Positions 1 to 5,518 of a stretch of DNA of 6,351 nucleotides are shown one piece after another (position 1 is the stretch's first letter; every line of letters starts with the position of its first letter). The DNA is taken from positions 1 to 6,351 of the forward strand of contig JAFYUD010000097.1 in NCBI GenBank assembly GCA_017549665.1, in the 5' to 3' direction. Under the pieces are notes generated by a model that made no database searches, was not told the DNA's origin, and saw nothing but the letters and a program-made list of their open reading frames with translations. This DNA is from Clostridia bacterium (GTDB taxonomy: Bacteria > Bacillota_A > Clostridia > Oscillospirales > Acutalibacteraceae). The position numbers and the translations under genes were made by a program.

Positions 1-1233
1 GCCGTGAGGCCAGGGTGAAGCATAATATGCAAGGAAAGGCTCGTCTGCCTGAGCTTTTTCAGTAATCCATTCAGTGATTTCATCGTGAATCCACTTTGTA
101 GCCATGCTCTGATCCGTAAGCTCGTCAGTGCCGTGGACAATTTCCCACTCACCGTTTTCCTCGGTAACATGATAGAAGGGAGTCATATCATTTACATGGT
201 GGCTTCCGTAGAAATAGTCAAAGCCCTGATTTGTGGGCAGATATTCACCGTAATCACCAAGATGCCATTTGCCGAATGCACCTGTTGCGTATCCTGCTGC
301 CTTGAATGTTTCTGCAAATGTGATTTCATCCCCAAGCATACCGTCAGCGTTGTTGCCCATTTCAATTGAATTGAAAATTCTTGTTGATGCAAAGGGTGAA
401 AGTGTATCAACTGTGGGGTAGATAACATTGTCAGCATAGCCACGGTAGGGGTATCTGCCTGTAAGTGCTGCAAAACGTGCAGGTGAGCATACTGAATATG
501 CAGAATAGAAATTTGTGAGATTAAGACCGTTTTTACCGATTGAATCGATGTTGGGTGTGTCATAGATTGCACCGTTGAGTGAAACGTCACCGTAACCAAG
601 GTCATCCATCATAATGAAAAGCACGTTGGGATTGTTGCCGGATGTATTCTTGTCAACACCCTTGAGATAGTCGTCCTGACCATCCCAGAGCCTTTCTGTG
701 TTGGGCTTTGAACGAAGATTCATTGTAAGTACATAAAATACGCTTGTGCCCACAAGGAGAATACTCATAACGGCTGAAAGTGTTTTTTTTGCACAATCCT
801 TGCAGAAATCTTTCTTTGCAACGAAGAAAAGACCCCACAGTGACAGTGCAGAGGGGAGCACGAGAATGAGATTGCCGAGAAGTCGTGTGAAGAAATTACC
901 TTCACCTGTAAGCAACGGATGCTCAGTACTTGCAAAGCTTGCAAGACCCGATGTGAATGCTCCGAAGCCCGCATCTGCGCCCCATATCACGTAATATACA
1001 ACTATGCCGAGAGATGCCGCAGCATAGCCGAAAATCATAGGTGCATAAACCTTGTTTTTGATGATAAGACTCAATACGATAACTGCAGAAATGATGCAGC
1101 AGTATGCAACAGAAACAACTGCAACTATATTAAGTCTGAGAATCCATGTGGCAAGCATCAGTCCGAGACCGATTACCATAAGAATAAGCGGTAAAACCTT
1201 TTTACCTGTATCAAGTTCGATTTTCTTTTTCAT
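1..1233 (-). CDS. Membrane-anchored arylsulfatase (formylglycine type), C-terminus cut by window edge
   Basis: Partial gene: 411 codons are open from the ATG at 1233 to the window edge. Seen: residues 1-171 carry five hydrophobic segments (about 13-32, 35-58, 63-84, 119-139, 151-171). Charges fit the positive-inside rule (KKK at the N-terminus, KNK at 59-61, KKDFCKDCAKK in the third inner loop), so the catalytic part faces outward. The sulfatase domain begins near 202 with NVLFIMMDDLGYGD (metal ligands D210, D211), then CSPAR (C249-R253) and LTGR (257-260), then GKWHLG (K322, H324) and SPWPHG (H410). C249 in C-x-P-x-R is the residue converted to formylglycine in sulfatases; an anaerobe would need a radical-SAM maturase (anSME), which is not in this window. 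The family hydrolyses sulfate esters; the substrate cannot be read from the sequence. The remaining Asp/Asn metal ligands should lie in the missing part. The SD (AAGGAG, 1242-1247) is well spaced from the ATG. The gene follows the M3 peptidase by 25 nt, so it is probably cotranscribed. Family is firm, substrate unknown. Confidence 0.93.
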   Translation of the reverse strand, partial: MKKKIELDTGKKVLPLILMVIGLGLMLATWILRLNIVAVVSVAYCCIISAVIVLSLIIKNKVYAPMIFGYAAASLGIVVYYVIWGADAGFGAFTSGLASFASTEHPLLTGEGNFFTRLLGNLILVLPSALSLWGLFFVAKKDFCKDCAKKTLSAVMSILLVGTSVFYVLTMNLRSKPNTERLWDGQDDYLKGVDKNTSGNNPNVLFIMMDDLGYGDVSLNGAIYDTPNIDSIGKNGLNLTNFYSAYSVCSPARFAALTGRYPYRGYADNVIYPTVDTLSPFASTRIFNSIEMGNNADGMLGDEITFAETFKAAGYATGAFGKWHLGDYGEYLPTNQGFDYFYGSHHVNDMTPFYHVTEENGEWEIVHGTDELTDQSMATKWIHDEITEWITEKAQADEPFLAYYASPWPHG

Positions 1234-1240
1234 GAGTTTC

Positions 1241-1248
1241 TCTCCTTA
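1241..1248 (-). promoter_or_regulatory. Ribosome binding site of the sulfatase gene
   Basis: The minus strand reads TAAGGAGA, ending about 7 nt before the ATG at 1233. It fixes the start at MKKKIELD, immediately before the first membrane segment, and lies in the 25-nt gap after the peptidase stop codon. Confidence 0.8.
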
Positions 1249-1258
1249 GATTGTTGTA

Positions 1259-2938
1259 TTACAATTCAGATGCAATTTTCATTACATTTTCAGCAAGCTT
1301 TTCGAGTGCACCGTCTTCAAAGGGTGATGCAATACCTGCTTCTTCAACAAGCTGACCGAAAGGCTGAGTGCCGCCCTTGCGGTTGAGCTCAATGTAAGTC
1401 TTCAGTGCATCGTCGTAATTTTCTCTTGATTTTACAAGGAAGCCGAGAGCAACAGTCTGTGCAAGACAGTAGTCGATGTAGTAGAATGGACTTTCGTAGA
1501 TGTGCATCTGATACTGCCAGCGTGTGCCTTCTTCAATGTAGGGGATACCGTCCATGCAGAGATAAGGTCTGTACTCCTTTTCAAGCTGAAGATATGCCTG
1601 CTTTCTCTCTTCGGGTGTATATTCGGGATGCTCATAAATAATATGCTGGAATTCGTCAACGATAACACCGTAAGGAATGAAGCTGAGCGCATCGAGAAGA
1701 TGCTTCTTTCTGTATCTGTCTGCATCGTCACCGAAGAATTTGTCCATGTATTTCCAACAGAGAAATTCCATACTCATTGAATGGCACTCTGCAGTTTCCA
1801 TTCCGCCAACGTCAAGCTCCTCGTCACCGTATCTGAAAACATTGTCAGCGGCAAATGCGTGACCGAATTCGTGAGTGATAACGTCTATATCACCTGTTGT
1901 GCCGTTGAAGTTTGCAAGGATAAACGGCTGTTTGTAGTTTGCAAAGCTGGTACAGTAGCCGCCGCCCCATTTGTTGGGTCTTGCAAATACGTCAAACGCC
2001 TCGTTTTCAATCATTTCCTTCATGAATCTGCCCGTGTCGGGAGACATATCGTCGTACATTTCCTGAGCCTTTCTGAATATAAGCTCAGCGTCGCTGTCAG
2101 GCTTGGGGACGGGGCCTGAAAAATAGATTGAATTATCGTAAAACATCACTTTGTCATAACCGAGTTCTTTTGCGATGCTCTTTTTAAGCTCAGAAATGCA
2201 GGGGACAAGATACTTTTTGACATTTTCACGGAAGGTTTTTATCATTTCCGGAGTGTAATCCGTTCTTCCCATACGGTAGTAGCCCATTTCTACGAAGTTT
2301 TCGTAACCCATTTTCTTTGCCATAGCGTCACGGATTTTAACGAGACGGTCGAAAATGTCGTCAAAAGTTTCTGCATGCTTCTTCATTCCGTTACCCAGAG
2401 CTTCAACCGCAGCTTTTCTTATTTCTCTGTCTTCGTTTTCAAAATAACCTCTTAAAACAGAAAGCGGCATTTCCTTCCCGTCAAATTCAAATGTAAGACC
2501 CGACATGAATTGTGAATACTCCGTCACAACCGTATTTTCCTGCTGAGATTCAGCCGTAATGCACGGGTCAAAAGACTTTTTCTGATAGTCAAGCTTTCTG
2601 AAAATCTGAGGATTCATCTTCTTTTCAGCTTCTTCTCTGTAAGGAGAGGAAAGCATGATGTCTGCATATTCTGTGAAAAGCTCAGAGAAAAGAGGCCCGT
2701 TGTTGTCGTAATAATCCATCTCAGCCTGATAGAATTCATCGGCAGTATTGAGAGTGAAACGGCAGTTTGCAAGAGATGCTGCAGTGCTGTAATCCTTCAT
2801 CATCGTTATGGCGTATTCTCTCGCATTTATCAGCTCGTCACCGTTTGTTGCATTTTTTGCTGCATTGCGGAAAAGCTCAAACTGCTGACGGCCTTCCTCA
2901 ATTGTATATCTTTTATAGGGTATCTGTGAAACTTTCAT
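1259..2938 (-). CDS. M3 family oligoendopeptidase (PepF-like zinc metallopeptidase)
   Basis: A complete 559-aa protein, close to the usual length of the clostridial M3 oligoendopeptidases of about 560 aa. It should be cytosolic and cleave short peptides: no signal peptide or membrane segment is visible with the chosen start. Seen: the zinc motif HEFGH at 356-360 (H356, catalytic E357, H360) and the third ligand E384 in AECHSMSMEF, 24 residues later, which aligns with the E502/E509 region of thimet oligopeptidase. The Tyr-rich tail YYIDYCLAQ (486-494) and the GTRWQYQMHIYESPFYY stretch (471-487) match the substrate-closing C-terminal part of the family. The start at 2938 has GGAG 8 nt upstream. 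An in-frame ATG at 3010 would add 24 residues, but it lies upstream of a good promoter at 2958-2986 and inside the neighbouring operator, so it is rejected. The sulfatase gene follows 25 nt downstream. The family assignment is secure; the natural peptide substrate is unknown. Confidence 0.95.
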   Translation of the reverse strand: MKVSQIPYKRYTIEEGRQQFELFRNAAKNATNGDELINAREYAITMMKDYSTAASLANCRFTLNTADEFYQAEMDYYDNNGPLFSELFTEYADIMLSSPYREEAEKKMNPQIFRKLDYQKKSFDPCITAESQQENTVVTEYSQFMSGLTFEFDGKEMPLSVLRGYFENEDREIRKAAVEALGNGMKKHAETFDDIFDRLVKIRDAMAKKMGYENFVEMGYYRMGRTDYTPEMIKTFRENVKKYLVPCISELKKSIAKELGYDKVMFYDNSIYFSGPVPKPDSDAELIFRKAQEMYDDMSPDTGRFMKEMIENEAFDVFARPNKWGGGYCTSFANYKQPFILANFNGTTGDIDVITHEFGHAFAADNVFRYGDEELDVGGMETAECHSMSMEFLCWKYMDKFFGDDADRYRKKHLLDALSFIPYGVIVDEFQHIIYEHPEYTPEERKQAYLQLEKEYRPYLCMDGIPYIEEGTRWQYQMHIYESPFYYIDYCLAQTVALGFLVKSRENYDDALKTYIELNRKGGTQPFGQLVEEAGIASPFEDGALEKLAENVMKIASEL

Positions 2939-2946
2939 TAAATCAA

Positions 2947-2950
2947 CTCC
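2947..2950 (-). promoter_or_regulatory. Ribosome binding site deciding the peptidase start
   Basis: GGAG on the minus strand, 8 nt before the ATG at 2938. It supports the 559-aa start over the 24-residue longer reading from 3010. Given the promoter just upstream, the mRNA leader would be only about 13 nt, with this site almost at its 5' end. Confidence 0.7.
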
Positions 2951-2957
2951 GTTTATC

Positions 2958-2986
2958 ATTCTATCACAGTTGAAAAGAATTATCAA
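2958..2986 (-). promoter_or_regulatory. Predicted sigma-A-type promoter for peptidase-sulfatase unit
   Basis: On the minus strand, -35 TTGATA (2986-2981) and -10 TAGAAT (2963-2958) are separated by exactly 17 bp. Transcription would start near 2951. Its -35 lies about 17 bp from the -35 of the divergent arsR promoter, so the two polymerase sites adjoin back to back. Confidence 0.7.
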
Positions 2987-3003
2987 TAAATATAGGAAAA
3001 CTC

Positions 3004-3033
3004 TTGACATTTGAATGATTGTTCAAGTATAAT
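3004..3033 (+). promoter_or_regulatory. Predicted sigma-A-type promoter for the arsR metal-efflux operon
   Basis: A perfect -35 TTGACA (3004-3009) and a perfect -10 TATAAT (3028-3033) are separated by 18 bp. Transcription would start near 3040, giving a leader of about 35 nt before the arsR ATG. The spacer is occupied by the first operator-like inverted repeat and the start site by the second. This is what is expected of a strong promoter held off by a repressor. Confidence 0.85.
3007..3026. promoter_or_regulatory. Operator-like element 1 (ArsR/CadC type)
   Basis: The element fits ACATTTGAAYGRTTGTTCAA and contains the inverted repeat TTGAA-N6-TTCAA at 3011-3026. It fills the spacer between the -35 and -10 of the arsR promoter. 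ArsR/SmtB repressors are known to bind imperfect 12-2-12 type palindromes overlapping their own promoters, so autoregulation by the adjacent regulator is the natural reading. Binding itself is inferred. Confidence 0.8.
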
Positions 3034-3053
3034 ACATTTGAACGGTTGTTCAA
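3034..3053. promoter_or_regulatory. Operator-like element 2 (ArsR/CadC type)
   Basis: A second copy of the same 20-bp element with two differences (3043 and 3045), 27 bp downstream of the first. Its inverted repeat TTGAA-N6-TTCAA spans 3038-3053 and covers the predicted transcription start. An additional half-site, CTGTTCAA (3054-3061), follows immediately and abuts the SD. Confidence 0.78.
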
Positions 3054-3059
3054 CTGTTC

Positions 3060-3068
3060 AAAGGAGGT
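3060..3068 (+). promoter_or_regulatory. Strong ribosome binding site of arsR, abutting an operator half-site
   Basis: AAAGGAGGT is a near-perfect anti-SD match, 6-7 nt before the ATG at 3075. Its first bases are shared with the third TTCAA half-site (3057-3061). Confidence 0.85.
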
Positions 3069-3074
3069 AATATT

Positions 3075-3437
3075 ATGGATTTGCATCAGCACAGTGAAGT
3101 GTGTGAATGTGAGTATGTACACAGTGAAGTGGTAAATCATGTCAGGGAAGTTATGGAAGATACGGAAGTGCTTTATGCATTGTCTGACTTTTTCAAGGTT
3201 ATCAGTGACAGCACACGAATGCGTATTCTTGCTGCCCTTGACAGCGGAGAAATGTGTGTCTGCGACCTTTCCGAGCTTCTTGATATGACAATTTCGGCTA
3301 TTTCTCATCAGCTTAAAGTATTGAAGGAGGCACATCTTGTAAAGTCAAGGCGTGATGGTAAGAATGTATATTATTCTCTTGAAGATGACCATGTAAGACT
3401 CATTATTGAAATGGGTATAGCACATATAAAAGAATAA
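3075..3437 (+). CDS. CadC-like ArsR/SmtB family metal-sensing repressor
   Basis: A 120-aa winged-helix repressor expected to bind operator DNA as a dimer and to let go when it binds Cd, Pb or Zn. Seen: the core runs from LSDFFKVISDSTRMRILAAL (about 36-55), through the metal motif MCVCDL (60-65), to the recognition helix TISAISHQLKVLKEAHLV (72-89) and the wing RRDGKNVYYSL (92-102). Compared with staphylococcal CadC, the alpha3N thiolate site is present as C61 and C63 with N-terminal C10 and C12, and the alpha5 site as D104, H106, H117 and E120, with the CadC spacing. E120 is the last residue. The N-terminal pair is C-x-C rather than the C-x3-C of CadC, and H4 and H6 lie nearby. It is the first gene of the operon and follows two operator-like repeats, so it probably represses itself and the efflux genes. 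The family is certain; the exact metal preference is inferred. Confidence 0.95.
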   Translation: MDLHQHSEVCECEYVHSEVVNHVREVMEDTEVLYALSDFFKVISDSTRMRILAALDSGEMCVCDLSELLDMTISAISHQLKVLKEAHLVKSRRDGKNVYYSLEDDHVRLIIEMGIAHIKE

Positions 3438-3440
3438 AAG

Positions 3441-3446
3441 TGAGGT
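3441..3446 (+). promoter_or_regulatory. Ribosome binding site of the HMA protein gene
   Basis: TGAGGT, 8 nt before the ATG at 3455 and within the 17-nt gap after the arsR stop codon. Confidence 0.65.
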
Positions 3447-3454
3447 AAACAGAT

Positions 3455-3676
3455 ATGATTAAAAAGATTAAGCTTATTGATTTGTGCTGTGCGAACTGTG
3501 CGGCAAAAATTGAGGAAAAGACTTCAAAGCTTGACGGTGTGAATTCCGTAACAGTAAATTTCCTTACAGAGAAAATGATTCTTGATCTGGACGAAGCAAA
3601 GCTTGATGCTGTTCTGTCAGGTGTTGAAAAAATCGTTCATAAAATCGAGCCTGATGTAAAGATTGAATATATCTGA
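3455..3676 (+). CDS. Free-standing heavy-metal-associated (HMA) domain protein
   Basis: A 73-aa protein consisting of one HMA (ferredoxin-like beta-alpha-beta-beta-alpha-beta) domain with no membrane segment. It probably binds a soft metal ion in the cytoplasm and buffers it or passes it to the ATPase encoded next. Seen: the metal loop is C11-C12-A-N-C15, a C-x-x-C motif with an extra cysteine in front and D9 close by. It is followed by the family's AAKIEEKTSKLDGV helix and SVTVNF strand (31-36), and then the second half of the fold to VKIEYI. It resembles the N-terminal domain that is normally fused to ZntA/CadA ATPases, here encoded separately. The stop at 3674-3676 and the frame change to the ATPase show that the two are not simply one gene read wrongly. 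It lies 17 nt after arsR and 10 nt before the ATPase start. The metal handled and a true chaperone role are inferred. Confidence 0.9.
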   Translation: MIKKIKLIDLCCANCAAKIEEKTSKLDGVNSVTVNFLTEKMILDLDEAKLDAVLSGVEKIVHKIEPDVKIEYI

Positions 3677-3678
3677 GG
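3675..3678 (+). promoter_or_regulatory. Ribosome binding site supporting a GTG start for the ATPase
   Basis: GAGG overlaps the stop codon of the HMA gene and ends 8 nt before the GTG at 3687. This spacing supports GTG as the start. Translation of the two genes is probably coupled. Confidence 0.6.
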
Positions 3679-3686
3679 CGGTCTGA

Positions 3687-5516
3687 GTGAAAAAGAAGCT
3701 TATTGAAATAATTATCGGCGCAGTACTTCTTGTTGCTGCGATTTTACTGCCTGAAAATCTCAGCATCGTAAGTCTTATTCTCTATATTGCGGCTTTTGCG
3801 GTCAGTGGCTTTGTGGTTGTCAGAAGTGCATTCAGAGGTATTTTCAAGGGAAATGTTTTCAATGAAAATACCCTTATGGTCATTGCCGCCGTGGGTGCTT
3901 TTATCATCGGTGAATATACGGAAGCTGTATTCGTTGTGATATTTTACCGTGTAGGTGAGCTGTTTGAGGACTACGCTGTTAAAAAATCGAGAAAGTCCAT
4001 AAAGGAAGTCATGAGCATCTGTCCCGATTACGCAAATCTTGTAAGGGACGGGAAAACAGAGCGTGTTGACCCCGATGAAGTGAGCATAGGTGATATTATT
4101 TCCGTAGCGGCAGGCGAAAGGGTGCCTCTTGACGGCATTGTCGTAAGCGGAAGCTCATACGTTGACACAAGCGCTCTGACGGGCGAATCGGTACCCCGTC
4201 AGGTGACGGAAAATGATGAAATTCTCAGCGGCTGTATAAACGGAAACGGTGTACTGACAATCAGAGTCACAAAGACTTTTGAAGATTCAACCGTCAGCCG
4301 TATTCTTGACCTTGTGGAAACTGCATCTGCACGCAAGTCAACGTCAGAAAAATTCATCACTAAATTTGCAAAATATTATACCCCTGCAGTGCTTGTTGCA
4401 GCGCTTCTTCTTGCTGTGTTACCGCCACTTTTTATTGAGGGGGCAGCATTTCAGGATTATATTTACAGAGCATTGTCATTTCTTGTTGTGTCATGTCCGT
4501 GTGCTCTTGTTATTTCGGTACCACTTAGCTTTTTCGGCGGAATCGGCGGTGCGGCAAAGCAGGGTATACTTATCAAAGGCGGCAATTTCCTTGAATTACT
4601 TTCAAAAGCAGATTCGGCAGTATTTGATAAAACCGGCACTCTGACAAAAGGCGTGTTTGCAGTGAATCGGATAAATGTTGTTGGCTGCAATGAAAATGAA
4701 TTGCTTGAATGGGCGGCATACTGTGAAAATGTATCATCGCATCCCGTTGCAAAAGCGCTGAGAAACGCATACGGTCAGGATATTGATGTCAGTCGTATCA
4801 CAGAGGCTTCGGAGCTTTCGGGCTATGGTGTTTCGGCTGTGATTGACGGTAAAACTGTCCTTGCAGGTAATGCAAAATTAATGGAGAAAAACGGGATTGA
4901 ATATATCTGTGAAAAATCGGGTACAGTGGTTTATATTGCTGTTGACAATTCCTTCAAAGGCAGTATAATTATATCTGATGAGATAAAAGAGGATGCATCA
5001 TTCCTTGTGTCTGAGCTTAAAAACAACGGAATTGTACGCACATTCATGCTTACAGGTGACAATAAAAAGAATGCTGAAGAAACGGCAGAAAAAACAGGAA
5101 TTGACGCATTTTACAGTGAATTGTTACCCCATGAAAAAGTGGAAAAGCTTGAGGAAATCATGGCTGACGCAAAAGGGAAAACAGTTTATGTGGGTGACGG
5201 AATCAATGATGCTCCCGTCCTTGCAAGAGCAGATGTGGGTATCGCAATGGGTGCTTTAGGTTCAGATGCTGCAATCGAAGCGGCAGATGTTGTTATCATG
5301 AATGATGAGCCGTCAAAGATTGTCACTGCTTTGAAGACGGCACGCAAAACCATGAATATAGCAAGGGAAAATATCGTGTTTTCAATTGCGGTGAAGCTTA
5401 TAATTCTCGTGCTTTGTTCCCTTGATATCGTGGGTATCGGCGTTGCAGTTTTTGGTGACGTAGGCGTAATGGTGCTTGCTGTTCTCAACTCATTCAGAGC
5501 ATTAAAGGAGAAATAA
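3687..5516 (+). CDS. P1B-2 type Zn/Cd/Pb-exporting P-type ATPase lacking an N-terminal HMA domain
   Basis: A 609-aa membrane pump of the ZntA/CadA group, exporting divalent soft metals at the cost of ATP. Seen, in order: membrane segments begin at residue 7 with no metal domain before them; actuator TGES (165-168); the metal-site segment [17 protein letters not shown] with C270-P271-C272; phosphorylation site DKTGT with D314; the ATP-binding HP (H352-P353); TGDN (456-459); the hinge GDGINDAP (503-510). In the last two helices, K570 and the D591-V-G593 motif are the residues typical of the Zn/Cd/Pb subgroup, and copper-pump signatures are absent. The usual family length is about 700 aa with a fused HMA domain; the shortfall is explained by the separate HMA gene just upstream. 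It starts with GTG, 10 nt after that gene, with GAGG at 3675-3678. The nfo start lies 2 nt beyond the stop codon. No damage to any core motif is seen. Which of Zn, Cd or Pb is the main substrate is not decidable here. Confidence 0.96.
   Translation: MKKKLIEIIIGAVLLVAAILLPENLSIVSLILYIAAFAVSGFVVVRSAFRGIFKGNVFNENTLMVIAAVGAFIIGEYTEAVFVVIFYRVGELFEDYAVKKSRKSIKEVMSICPDYANLVRDGKTERVDPDEVSIGDIISVAAGERVPLDGIVVSGSSYVDTSALTGESVPRQVTENDEILSGCINGNGVLTIRVTKTFEDSTVSRILDLVETASARKSTSEKFITKFAKYYTPAVLVAALLLAVLPPLFIEGAAFQDYIYRALSFLVVSCPCALVISVPLSFFGGIGGAAKQGILIKGGNFLELLSKADSAVFDKTGTLTKGVFAVNRINVVGCNENELLEWAAYCENVSSHPVAKALRNAYGQDIDVSRITEASELSGYGVSAVIDGKTVLAGNAKLMEKNGIEYICEKSGTVVYIAVDNSFKGSIIISDEIKEDASFLVSELKNNGIVRTFMLTGDNKKNAEETAEKTGIDAFYSELLPHEKVEKLEEIMADAKGKTVYVGDGINDAPVLARADVGIAMGALGSDAAIEAADVVIMNDEPSKIVTALKTARKTMNIARENIVFSIAVKLIILVLCSLDIVGIGVAVFGDVGVMVLAVLNSFRALKEK
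5504..5510 (+). promoter_or_regulatory. Ribosome binding site of nfo, inside the ATPase coding end
   Basis: AAAGGAG lies within the last codons of the ATPase gene, 8 nt before the nfo ATG at 5519. No promoter-like sequence was seen between the genes, so nfo expression would depend on the metal operon transcript or on a promoter within the ATPase gene. Confidence 0.75.
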
Positions 5517-5518
5517 TT

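Noticed and set aside
192..605. Open 137-codon minus-strand frame within the sulfatase region
   Set aside because: It overlaps the sulfatase gene on the same strand in another frame. The sulfatase frame carries all catalytic motifs and continues to the window edge, while this one shows no recognisable domain.
783..790. Run of eight T (A8 on the sulfatase coding strand) as a possible frameshift or slippage site
   Set aside because: The sulfatase frame is intact across it, encoding C-A-K-K-T-L before the fifth membrane helix, and no alternative product is evident.
1254..1264. Short palindrome TTGTATTACAA at the peptidase stop codon as a possible terminator
   Set aside because: The stem is only 5 bp, AT-rich, has no usable loop and no following T-run, so it cannot be a rho-independent terminator.
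2939..3010. Longer peptidase start at 3010 adding 24 N-terminal residues with a hydrophobic stretch
   Set aside because: It would start upstream of the -35/-10 pair at 2958-2986 and inside operator 1. The ATG at 2938 has GGAG at proper spacing and begins the family-like sequence MKVSQIPYKRYT. The apparent signal-like stretch is translated promoter DNA.
3054..3062. CTGTTCAAA as a third complete operator
   Set aside because: Only one half of the inverted repeat is present at the usual spacing, so it is noted as a half-site and not as an operator.
2964..3335. Open 123-codon minus-strand frame across the arsR gene and promoter region
   Set aside because: It is antisense to a clear ArsR gene, runs through both promoters and operators, and has no recognisable domain.
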